Below are positions 57,389-64,000 of a DNA stretch of 64,000 nt, in pieces (within the stretch, counting starts at the first letter, position 1; every line of letters starts with the position of its first letter). Source of the stretch: Duganella sp. BuS-21 (lineage in GTDB: Bacteria; Pseudomonadota; Gammaproteobacteria; Burkholderiales; Burkholderiaceae_D); assembly GCA_041874725.1 (NCBI GenBank), contig CP097466.1, forward strand, positions 4,464,001-4,528,000, written 5' to 3'. The notes under the pieces were generated by a model. It did no database searches and was not told the origin of the DNA. It saw only the letters and a program-made list of their open reading frames with translations. Position numbers and translations under genes: made by a program.

Positions 57389-58135
57389 TCAGTGTAGGGG
57401 CATTTCGACTTTTTCAAATTTGAACATATCGTTCAGTTCGAGTGGGTCCACTTTTCTGCAAATATCTGAAATGTCGCCAAGCTCGAGTTGAAGATGGTCG
57501 TCGCCTTCGGTCTTAGTGTTGACGACAAATCTGTACTCGTTCTGAAAACTAAACCTCTTACGCCTGGAAAATGGTATGCGGTCCACTTTGATTTCGCCAT
57601 TAAACGTTTCGTCGTCGTAATACTCGACTAGGTTGCTCGCGAATCCAACTCCACGGGTCCTCAATGCCGTCTTCATTTTTTCTATAAACGTCGCAGCGTC
57701 AATCAGCACGCCGTGTCTGCCAAACTTTGCAACTTTCTCGCTGACGAATAACCGCTCGCGGACTCGGCCGGCGTCTTCCTCGCTTATCGAAAATGTCTCA
57801 CCTTGTATTAAGATTCCAAACGTGCGAATAGCGTACAGACAAAGCACATGGAGATTTTCATGGTGCGAATACGAGGTGACCACGGGTCCCGCAAGGTCTT
57901 CGGTTATATCAAGCTCGCCGGCACCATGAATATTCAGCTTAATTCGCACTTTGTCGGGCTGCCACCAATGCGAAGCGGCTTCATGTTCATCTGGCCGCGC
58001 ATCGTCAGCGTATTCCTTGTCCTCGATTTTCTTAAAGTGCCGCAGCCGGTTTAGGCGTAACTCGCCACGCATGAACGCATCGGCCCATCGTTCATCATCG
58101 AAAATTTTTAGTAAGTACCAGACCGTCGCATCCAT
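57389..58135 (-). CDS. Hypothetical protein, low-GC, island-borne
   Basis: A 248-residue soluble protein starting MDATVWYLLKIFDDERWADA. Recognisable stretches are FMRGELRLNRLRHFKKIEDK, HVLCLYAIRTFGILIQGE and RKRFSFQNEYRFVVNTKTEG. The NEYRF segment and the early RLNRLRHFK pattern recall DUF2971-type proteins found in defence and mobile loci, but I am not certain. A+T content and codon use differ from the chromosome to the left. It is a single gene between the attachment scar and an IS3 fragment. Confidence 0.65.
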   Translation of the reverse strand: MDATVWYLLKIFDDERWADAFMRGELRLNRLRHFKKIEDKEYADDARPDEHEAASHWWQPDKVRIKLNIHGAGELDITEDLAGPVVTSYSHHENLHVLCLYAIRTFGILIQGETFSISEEDAGRVRERLFVSEKVAKFGRHGVLIDAATFIEKMKTALRTRGVGFASNLVEYYDDETFNGEIKVDRIPFSRRKRFSFQNEYRFVVNTKTEGDDHLQLELGDISDICRKVDPLELNDMFKFEKVEMPLH

Positions 58136-58214
58136 TATTTCTCCATTAGCTCAGCTCCAGCAGAAAGCCATCATCGATATCATCGGCCCAAGTGTTCATT
58201 GAGTTACACCCTTC

Positions 58215-58880
58215 CCGCCACTTGTCACGCAGGTCCGGAATGAGCGCGCTCGATATGCGACGGCGCTTGTGCCGTGCCTGGATACCGGCGACCTTCATCA
58301 GCCGAGCCACGCGATTCTCGCTGCATGCGAAGCCAGCATCCATAAGGTCACGCACTACGCGTGGAGAGCCGTATGTGCCATCGCTGGCTTCGTGGCTGTG
58401 CTTGATGGCCTACAGCCGCTGAGCGTTCTCACGCTCGTGCGGGCTCATCGGTCGGTCGAGCCAGCCATAGAAACCGCTGGTGGACACGCCGAGCAGCCGG
58501 CACATGGTACGCGTAGGCCATATCCTTCGATGTTTGGCAATGAAGCCGTACTTCACTTGAGGTCGGCTGCGAAGTAGCCGAGCGCTTTTTCTAATATGTC
58601 ACGCTCCGTCTCAACCTTTGCCAGTTCACGCCGCATGCGCTCATACTCCTGGGCACAAACCTTCTCTCCGCCGCCCACTTGGCCGTTCACATTGGCCTCT
58701 CGACACCAGCGCTCCAACAAATTAGCGCCAACACCAAGGTCGCGGGCGATACCGGCCTTACTTGCGCCAGGCTGGCCTACCAGCTTGACTGCTTCGCGTT
58801 TAAACTCTTCAGAAAACAAACGTCGTTCACGTGCCATGTAATACCTCCGATAGTGACATCATACTTATCGAAAGTGTCCA
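58215..58880 (-). mobile_element. IS3-family insertion sequence, truncated
   Basis: The terminal sequence TGGACACTTTCG (minus strand, beginning at 58880) is an IS3-type end. OrfA follows intact (58553-58837). OrfB starts with GTG near 58556 (VKYGFIAKHRRIWPTRTMCR, LLGVSTSGFYGWLDRP), is interrupted by an in-frame TAG at 58410-58412, resumes (HSHEASDGTYGSPRVVRDLM, ARLMKVAGIQARHKRRRI) and is cut off near 58215 before the DDE catalytic core. It cannot transpose on its own. Confidence 0.8.
58553..58837 (-). CDS. IS3-family transposase OrfA
   Basis: A 94-residue DNA-binding protein: helix-turn-helix RRLFSEEFKREAVKLVGQPG and KAGIARDLGVGANLLERWCR, then a leucine-zipper-like helix (RMRRELAKVETERDILEKAL). 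It would normally give an OrfAB fusion transposase by frameshifting, but OrfB is broken, so this is a leftover. Confidence 0.85.
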   Translation of the reverse strand: MARERRLFSEEFKREAVKLVGQPGASKAGIARDLGVGANLLERWCREANVNGQVGGGEKVCAQEYERMRRELAKVETERDILEKALGYFAADLK

Positions 58881-58955
58881 TCACGCTGGGGGAAGGCCAG
58901 ATCTAATTCCTTATTAATATAAACAATTTATATCGTATATAGTGGTTCTTAGCAA

Positions 58956-59708
58956 TCAGTTCGGCAGCAATTTGAGCTTGGCTAATGTGACATCTAGAAG
59001 CTTCATTCCGGAGTGCTCAAAATTCACTTGTGCCCGTGTCCGCTTTTCATCTTGGAATCCAACTACTACGCCGTTGCCGAACTTTTCGTGATAAACAAGT
59101 TGCCCCTCATTTAGCTTTAGTAAACGCTGTTGTGTCGCGGCTTCATTCTCCTCCTTGTAAAGATCGAAGTAAGTTTGCCCACCCGTATCCGCGATACGTT
59201 GGACTAGTGACTCCAAGACCTCCAATCTCAGAAGTGTTTCCGATTCTTCAGGTGCGTTGGTCTTTACTACAGACTTGAAGGTTGTAGGTATCGCACTTAA
59301 AGGATTTTGAAGAACCTCGCGTATCGCTTTAGTGAGTGATGCTTTTAACTTATTACCCCACTCAGGATGATCTTTATCGTACAGGAGTACTCGGATAGAG
59401 CGTAGATCGAATGGAACATCTTCAATCGACTTTGAAATAAGTATCACTGGCTTCGAGATAGCATGCGCAAGTCCAAGTTCGTAGAAGACGTTGGGATTAC
59501 GATCAGTCAACTCAGCGATAAGCAAGTCTGCTTCACGGATTCCCTGCCAAATATCGTCAACGATTGTAGTCGGCCTGTACAGGCTGTCACCCCTCACAGC
59601 AAAAAGGCCGCAGTCTTCCAATGCAGGCTTGATGATGTGTGAAAAGTAGGTATCAAATGGCTCGCCAAAAGGCGAAATTACAAAACTAGTTTTCAATTCC
59701 GAATTCAT
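58956..59708 (-). CDS. TIR/deoxyribosyltransferase-like domain fused to a UvrD-type Tudor domain
   Basis: A 250-residue soluble protein. Residues 7-105 form a nucleotide-binding Rossmann-like domain seen in TIR-like and nucleoside-deoxyribosyltransferase-like proteins: TSFVISPFGEPFDTYFSHII, VDDIWQGIREADLLIAELTD and the catalytic-type motif NPNVFYELGLAHA with Glu77. Residues about 200-250 (LVYHEKFGNGVVVGFQDEKR, NFEHSGMKLLDVTLAKLKLL) resemble the C-terminal Tudor-like domain of UvrD/PcrA helicases, which contacts RNA polymerase or nucleic acid. A linker helix joins them. The fusion suggests an NAD- or nucleotide-cleaving effector recruited to DNA or polymerase, probably anti-phage. This is inference. 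Low GC supports acquisition. Confidence 0.7.
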   Translation of the reverse strand: MNSELKTSFVISPFGEPFDTYFSHIIKPALEDCGLFAVRGDSLYRPTTIVDDIWQGIREADLLIAELTDRNPNVFYELGLAHAISKPVILISKSIEDVPFDLRSIRVLLYDKDHPEWGNKLKASLTKAIREVLQNPLSAIPTTFKSVVKTNAPEESETLLRLEVLESLVQRIADTGGQTYFDLYKEENEAATQQRLLKLNEGQLVYHEKFGNGVVVGFQDEKRTRAQVNFEHSGMKLLDVTLAKLKLLPN

Positions 59709-59823
59709 ATTACGTCGTTGGGCTAGTTAACAGGTGCAAACGCTCTCGATGTACTGGCTTGAGTAGGTTTGATAGGCGCTACATATAGGGTCTAATGCCC
59801 CCCCATGCCTGAGTGACAGAATA

Positions 59824-60690
59824 TTAAGCATCACTCACGCCTAATAATTGGTATCGCTTCAGCCTTCCATCTTTTGATGTTACTTTAGTTACTATCGCGT
59901 TTAAGGGAGAAAATTCTCCCCTTGCTACTTTACCAAGGTTATCGGCCATGAGTGATTTTTCATCAGCGCCAATGGCACCTTCAATCGGAGAAAAACTGTG
60001 TGAAATTGCATCAATGTCGTCGATAAACCTACCGGTTCCAGTTCTTGCGTTAAACCTGCTGACTGCGACTGCAACTATTTCACTTCCAGATTCTATAATT
60101 TCTGTTTCAAGATAACTGAGAGTAGTCTCATCAAACTTAATGATTGGGGTATGCCCAAGAAGAAGTATTGTCGAATACCCTTGATGCTTAACAGGTAAGT
60201 GAGCTGCCATCAACGAATTCTCTAGCCTTTTGTGTAGATCATCATTCTGCTGCATGAGGGCAATTATCTTTTTCTTTGCCTTTCTATTTTTCAACAGAAA
60301 AGGTATTCCCAGTAGACTGCATACCATATATTTCAGGAGATCATAAAACGCATTTTTTCCCAAATCCTCCATTATGGAGATGGCATGCGGATCTGTGATT
60401 ACCATTTGTATTATTTGGTCGTATGAGCCAATAGATGCTCTTTGCATTACGATTTTGAAACCCTTTGCTGACGGGGCTTGTAGGATGATTTCTTCATTTA
60501 TAAAAGCGTGAATAGATAATAAAAGAAACTCTGATATAGCACCAAGTGACTTAGCACCGTAGTACATATCTAGCCCATCAAAATCTTTGGCTCCAGCATC
60601 ATACTTTACCCGAAACATGTACTCCATCGCACGCACCTTGGCTGTTAGTTGAAATTCAGGTATAGCATAATTCTCAAAGGTAATTTTCAC
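59824..60690 (-). CDS. Hypothetical protein, A+T-rich, island-borne
   Basis: A 288-residue protein without a signal peptide. The first 130 residues (MKITFENYAIPEFQLTAKVR, YYGAKSLGAISEFLLLSIHA, GFKIVMQRASIGSYDQIIQM) are followed by a short hydrophobic segment (YDLLKYMVCSLLGIPFLLKN), a basic stretch (RKAKKKIIALMQQNDDLHKR) and a beta-rich end (EIVAVAVSRFNARTGTGRFI). I do not recognise a characterised family. It lies 115 nt upstream of the TIR/Tudor gene on the same strand, so the two may be one transcription unit. Codon use is the most A+T-rich in the window. Confidence 0.65.
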   Translation of the reverse strand: MKITFENYAIPEFQLTAKVRAMEYMFRVKYDAGAKDFDGLDMYYGAKSLGAISEFLLLSIHAFINEEIILQAPSAKGFKIVMQRASIGSYDQIIQMVITDPHAISIMEDLGKNAFYDLLKYMVCSLLGIPFLLKNRKAKKKIIALMQQNDDLHKRLENSLMAAHLPVKHQGYSTILLLGHTPIIKFDETTLSYLETEIIESGSEIVAVAVSRFNARTGTGRFIDDIDAISHSFSPIEGAIGADEKSLMADNLGKVARGEFSPLNAIVTKVTSKDGRLKRYQLLGVSDA

Positions 60691-60749
60691 AGATAGTCAC
60701 AACAATGTTAGAAACTGTAAAAAACGCGGATAATTACTCAACTAACGCA

Positions 60750-61090
60750 CGTTACGTTGAGCTGCAGGGGTAATCCCCGCCAGCTGATGGCCCGCATGAA
60801 GGAGCTGGAAGATGAAAATCGTCGCTTGAAAAAGATGTCCGCGGAGGCGCGTCTGAAGGCCGAGATCGTTGCGGAGGCCCTGGCAAAAAGTGGTGACGCC
60901 ATCTCGCCGACGTGAGATGGCGCGTCACTACGTTGAGGCCGACCGCATGAGGGTCAAGGTCGCTTGCCTGGCCTTTGGCATCAGCCAAACCTGCTATCGC
61001 TACGAAGCCAAGCTGAACGCGGAGAACGAGGTCATTGCCGACTGGCTGGTGCGTCTGACCACCACCGCGGCGTCTTCCGCCTGCGAGTGA
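60750..61090 (+). mobile_element. IS3-family transposase fragment
   Basis: The plus strand carries the end of an OrfA (LMARMKELEDENRRLKKMSA, EARLKAEIVAEALAK) and, in another frame, the start of OrfB (HYVEADRMRVKVACLAFGIS, QTCYRYEAKLNAENEVIADW), ending at a stop at 61090 before the catalytic domain. Both parts are truncated and shifted. It differs from the IS3 copy at 58215-58880. Confidence 0.7.
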
Positions 61091-61620
61091 TTGCGTAGCT
61101 GAAGAACTGCGAAGCGTATAAACTGTGGGCGAAGAGCGCCAAGCTCTTCAAGGAGGGAAGAAAGGTGAAGGTCTGACATAGCGAGAGATAAGTTGCGAGA
61201 TTATGACGTCCCTAGACCGTGGTTGCGCCACAGGTCTTCAGGATGATTATCGAAGGCCGCTCTCTAGGGACATTCGAACGGAAGAAAGTGCGGCTTAGGC
61301 CGCAGATTAGAAGCGCCGGCTGCTCAGGTCGGGCGTAGCCGAACACCATCGGTCATCAACGTTTCCTTGGAACTTTTTTTGCATACCTAATCCTTAATTG
61401 CGATGCAGTGAAGTGCCGCGGCACGGTGGCAGAGCGTCGAAATAGTCGCGCAATGTTCACGACGCGATCGCAAACGTTAGCAGCGCGTCACGACGCCCAT
61501 GAACTAATTCGGCATTAGGCGCTGAGTGGTTACAACGGCCTGGAGAAAAAATCTGCTGGGCTGATGTAAGTTTTAGGCCGTTGAACACGACCAACGTGGA
61601 GTTCAATTTTCGGAGCCGTC
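61091..61620. other. Non-coding stretch with an inverted repeat
   Basis: About 530 bp with no convincing gene. A 24-codon tail (NCEAYKLWAKSAKLFKEGRK) lies near 61105-61180 without a start. GTCCCTAGA (about 61207-61215) and TCTAGGGAC (about 61262-61270) form a 9-bp inverted repeat around 46 bp. The rest has no repeats or promoters I can name. It is probably more element debris. Confidence 0.35.
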
Positions 61621-61962
61621 GTGAAACCCCTCATTTTTAGTCTTGCGGCCGCCGCGGCGCTGAACCTGCCTGTAACACTAGCCGCCAACAGCTGCAGTCT
61701 GCATAGCCCGAGTTACCGAATAGCGTTACTGGAGCTGTACACGTCGGAAGGCTGTAGCAGCTGTCCTCTGACAGACCGATTTGTCAGCGGTTTACGCAAC
61801 GACGGTGCAGTGGTCCTGTCAGAACATGTCGATTACTGGAACCACATCGGCTGGAAGGACTCCTTTTCCAGCAAGATCACGCACAACTCTGGCGATGCCC
61901 GACTCAGTCCGTTGCCGTCGCGTAGTAAGTCACGCCGAATACGAACAACATTCATGAGCTAA
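61621..61962 (+). pseudogene. DUF1223 thioredoxin-like protein, truncated
   Basis: The frame begins with GTG and a signal peptide (IFSLAAAAALNLPVTLAA), then the DUF1223 opening RIALLELYTSEGCSSCPLTD with its CxxC and HVDYWNHIGWKDSFSSKI. Family members have about 230-260 residues. Here homology ends near residue 88 (position about 61885), and the remaining 25 codons (SPLPSRSKSRRIRTTFMS) are out of frame. It is a broken gene. Confidence 0.75.
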
Positions 61963-62045
61963 AAAATATCGCTAACTTAATAGAATCACCTCAAACACAA
62001 CGGAAAAAACTTTAGGAAAGTGACTTTAGCTTATTCGACAACAAC

Positions 62046-62522
62046 TTAAAGAACAACTGCATCGCGAAAAAAATCACTCAGATGATGAGCGACTAATTCC
62101 ACGCCTTCCGAAAGAAAAAGTGCATCCTCGGCATCTCCGAACTCGTGCACGATCCGTACTAGCGGAGGATCGTCGTCGTTGGGATTTCTCAAATCCAAGA
62201 AGTAAGGGTCGCCGGTGCCTTGAGCGCACTCGCCTATTGGTAAGAAACCTAGTCGAACTGCCGTGATTCCCGGATACGCCTCGAACGCTTCTTCAAGCAT
62301 AAAGCTTGGCGACAACCATATCATTATGACTTCCATCTTTGACAGATCATGTTCCTCGGAGAGCGAAAAGTACGTGCCGCATATCCTGTGCTCAGAAATC
62401 ATCTTCTCAAGCCAAACAGGAAATCCTATAGTCGAGAACTTCCTTTTCAGTGTCTCAATCTCCGATGGCGTCGCCGTTGTGCCGTCAAATTTAGCACCGT
62501 AAGCTTCTGTGATTGTCGTCAT
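62046..62522 (-). CDS. Probable immunity protein, SMI1/KNR4 (SUKH)-like
   Basis: A 158-residue acidic protein. Features that recall the SUKH immunity superfamily are SEIETLKRKFSTIGFPVWLE near the start, ITAVRLGFLPIGECAQGTGD and PYFLDLRNPNDDDPPLVRIV, then a C-terminal helix (GVELVAHHLSDFFRDAVVL). SUKH proteins neutralise nuclease toxins of polymorphic systems. It is the third gene after the Rhs toxin, overlapping the preceding gene by 4 nt. Confidence 0.68.
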   Translation of the reverse strand: MTTITEAYGAKFDGTTATPSEIETLKRKFSTIGFPVWLEKMISEHRICGTYFSLSEEHDLSKMEVIMIWLSPSFMLEEAFEAYPGITAVRLGFLPIGECAQGTGDPYFLDLRNPNDDDPPLVRIVHEFGDAEDALFLSEGVELVAHHLSDFFRDAVVL

Positions 62523-62935
62523 TCCTTTTCCAATACCTTAGCCACTGGCCCGTCCTTTTTGGCCATTCGACACCACCCGGGCTTCGCCCCTTCAGTTAGC
62601 TCTGCAAACAAATTCTCAGCAAAGAATATTTGAGCTACGCGCCGCCCATTGCGATCAAGCCAACGTACAGACACATCATTTTGATAAACGGGCAGCTCAA
62701 CTTTTATATCAGTGCGCACATAATCTGCGGAATTCGCGAATGGCATATTTTCCGAATCCGTCCACTCAGGAGAAGCTGGAGTAGGAATATGGTTGTAAAG
62801 CCATACGTCACCGAGGATTTGATCCTCAGCCCCTAATAAGTATGCATATGCGACTCGTCCATCATCCGAAATAACGAGAATCAATTCCGTTTCTTTATCA
62901 AAAAATTCAATATCATTATTTGTTAAAACGTCCAT
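62519..62935 (-). CDS. Hypothetical protein directly after the Rhs toxin, probable cognate immunity
   Basis: A 138-residue acidic protein (MDVLTNNDIEFFDKETELIL, then AYLLGAEDQILGDVWLYNHI and VSVRWLDRNGRRVAQIFFAE). I do not recognise a named family. Its position is telling: the ATG at 62935 lies 20 nt inside the toxin's 3' end and its stop overlaps the next immunity-like gene by 4 nt. GGGATA precedes the ATG; a longer start at 62992 is possible but would lie deeper within the toxin gene. Confidence 0.65.
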   Translation of the reverse strand: MDVLTNNDIEFFDKETELILVISDDGRVAYAYLLGAEDQILGDVWLYNHIPTPASPEWTDSENMPFANSADYVRTDIKVELPVYQNDVSVRWLDRNGRRVAQIFFAENLFAELTEGAKPGWCRMAKKDGPVAKVLEKE

Positions 62936-64000
62936 TATCCCACTCGCTTTTCCAGTAATCCCTTTGTTTCTTTTTAAATAAGTCACGACCAATTTTCGAT
63001 TTCTCTTGACCGGTATTTGTGTGGTTTTCCTTAAAATTTTTACCCAATCTATGGTTGGTGCGCGTCATCTCTATCAAGGGACTATCATCTTCCTGCGTTA
63101 TATGGTGCAGTTCTATCGAATATCCATCCGCTCCAATCGGGGCCGTCCCGCGGTCCTTAGGATAACGTAAAAATTCATCATTCGGCATTTTCTTGATGAC
63201 TTTGAGCGGCTCCCGTTCCTTGCTCCCCTTTTTTTCGTCATCCTCGCTTTTTTCCTTCTTAGGCTCTACACCGTCGCTTAGAGCCGCTACAGTATCTTTC
63301 CCTTGATCGCCGCTGGCTAGAGGCAGTATGTATTTTTCAACATATGCTAAATGAGTCAATTCTCCCGTAAGTGGATCTATGGCACACAAATCCCCTCCTA
63401 GGCAACCCGTCTGTAACCAATTCTGGGAGGTAGCCATCGCCGTTATCCAGACACCTAGTCTGGTAAAGGAAATTTTTCCCTTCCAGTTCTTTGCATCTGT
63501 CTTGGAAACCGCATCTAGCCTCTTCGCCTCCGCTATTAGCCTCATCACGGATTCACGCGAACGCCGGGCGGCTTCGGCTTCAGCGTAGCTACCTTTAATT
63601 ACTACCTCAGTTAAAAATCCAGTCGGATCGGTTAAATTGGTAGGATTATTAAATACATAACTGTACCGATTCAACGACTGAGGGTTCGATGGGTCCTGAA
63701 CAAATGGATCGGCTGACAAGAATCTGCCTGAACGGGGATCATACACCCTCCCATTCATATGAACTAGGTCCACCTGGTCAAGCATTTCGTGCCCGGTGAA
63801 TCCTCGATTATCGATCGCAGCATCCAATGCATCGCTCGTGGACGAATGGTCCGCAGGACTCCTTCGCTTTCCCCATGAATCGTACTCCAGACGACCACCT
63901 TCACGATAACGGCCTAGTTCATCCGTCAATCCTACTACGCTTCCTAAGTGATCAGTATGGATCCAACTCATCTCCGTAGAGGCTGCGTCAGGTCGTACAA
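62916..64000 (-). CDS. Rhs polymorphic toxin with C-terminal LHH-type HNH nuclease (partial, runs off right edge)
   Basis: At least 361 codons of a larger gene that enters from the right edge without a stop. The first visible part is the Rhs core end: IHTDHLGSVVGLTDELGRYR, NRGFTGHEMLDQVDLVHMNG, RVYDPRSGRFLSADPFVQDP and LNRYSYVFNNPTNLTDPTGF, the usual boundary. After it come about 230 residues of variable tip. The last part, DGYSIELHHITQEDDSPLIE, MTRTNHRLG and a final NH segment, matches LHH-type HNH endonuclease toxins. The N-terminal delivery part (for example PAAR or signal region) is outside the window. Two immunity-like genes follow. Confidence 0.85.
   Translation of the reverse strand, partial: VRPDAASTEMSWIHTDHLGSVVGLTDELGRYREGGRLEYDSWGKRRSPADHSSTSDALDAAIDNRGFTGHEMLDQVDLVHMNGRVYDPRSGRFLSADPFVQDPSNPQSLNRYSYVFNNPTNLTDPTGFLTEVVIKGSYAEAEAARRSRESVMRLIAEAKRLDAVSKTDAKNWKGKISFTRLGVWITAMATSQNWLQTGCLGGDLCAIDPLTGELTHLAYVEKYILPLASGDQGKDTVAALSDGVEPKKEKSEDDEKKGSKEREPLKVIKKMPNDEFLRYPKDRGTAPIGADGYSIELHHITQEDDSPLIEMTRTNHRLGKNFKENHTNTGQEKSKIGRDLFKKKQRDYWKSEWDNGRFNK

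Noticed and set aside
58146..58214. Continuation of IS3 OrfB into a unique C-terminus
   Set aside because: After KRRRI the sequence no longer resembles transposase; it is probably flanking sequence read by chance.
1..64000. CRISPR array or rRNA operon
   Set aside because: No regularly spaced repeats of 24-40 bp and no rRNA-like sequence were seen anywhere.

Overview
The window looks like a chromosomal segment of a high-GC betaproteobacterium, most probably an Oxalobacteraceae member of the Massilia/Duganella/Rugamonas group. This is an inference from the overall protein make-up: a cphA plus short-cphA cyanophycin locus, many GGDEF and hybrid-kinase signalling proteins, GH31/GH5 glycosidases and TonB receptors. 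No marker gene was available to confirm it. From about 1 to 54 kb the sequence is GC-rich, gene-dense and ordinary in codon use. From about 57.2 kb to the right edge it is clearly richer in A+T, carries IS3 fragments and toxin/defence-like genes, and looks acquired.

Layout. 0-6.5 kb: MFS exporter plus cupin under a divergent LysR regulator; a two-gene colicin-E3-type RNase/immunity pair; a LytS/LytTR two-component pair; an exported hydrolase. 6.6-7.8 kb: siderophore-interacting reductase divergent from a MarR regulator. 7.85-9.9 kb: two half-genes (GH2 glycosidase and FAD amine oxidoreductase) joined head to head with both N-termini missing. 10-18.1 kb: cyanophycin locus. A heme-oxygenase-like iron enzyme, cyanophycinase (cphB) and cyanophycin synthetase (cphA) run rightward, and a methyltransferase plus an ATP-grasp-deficient synthetase homologue run leftward to meet them. 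18-24.4 kb: hybrid kinase, GH31 glycosidase, membrane protein, OmpA-like protein, dead TonB receptor. 24.5-30 kb: MalT-like LuxR regulator, a CheY-CheC-diguanylate cyclase operon, Crp/Fnr regulator.

31.3-41.6 kb holds a compact seven-gene minus-strand operon: M19 dipeptidase, serine hydrolase, dgcN, TonB receptor, POT peptide transporter, dgcA and a second serine hydrolase. All but one of its junctions overlap by 1-4 nt. It diverges from an XRE-cupin regulator. I read it as a complete uptake-to-L-glutamate route for D-glutamate-containing (peptidoglycan-type) peptides. A solo periplasmic amino-acid-type binding protein follows the regulator.

43.7-54 kb: exported alpha/beta hydrolase plus DsrE protein, and a flavin oxidase/2Fe-2S reductase pair. 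These two transcription units share palindromic GCGAAATAATG-type sites and flank a broken LysR gene. Then FKBP isomerase, PAS-GGDEF protein, a large beta-propeller sensor kinase and a GH5 cellulase. 54.4-57.2 kb: HigBA-like toxin-antitoxin, decayed mobile-element genes, two identical tRNA-Gly(GCC) genes, integrase and excisionase stubs, and a 3' half of tRNA-Cys that looks like an attachment-site scar. 57.2-64 kb: probable island with unknown proteins, IS3 remnants, a TIR/deoxyribosyltransferase-like domain fused to a UvrD-type Tudor domain, and at the right edge an Rhs polymorphic toxin with an HNH (LHH-type) nuclease tip followed by two probable immunity genes.
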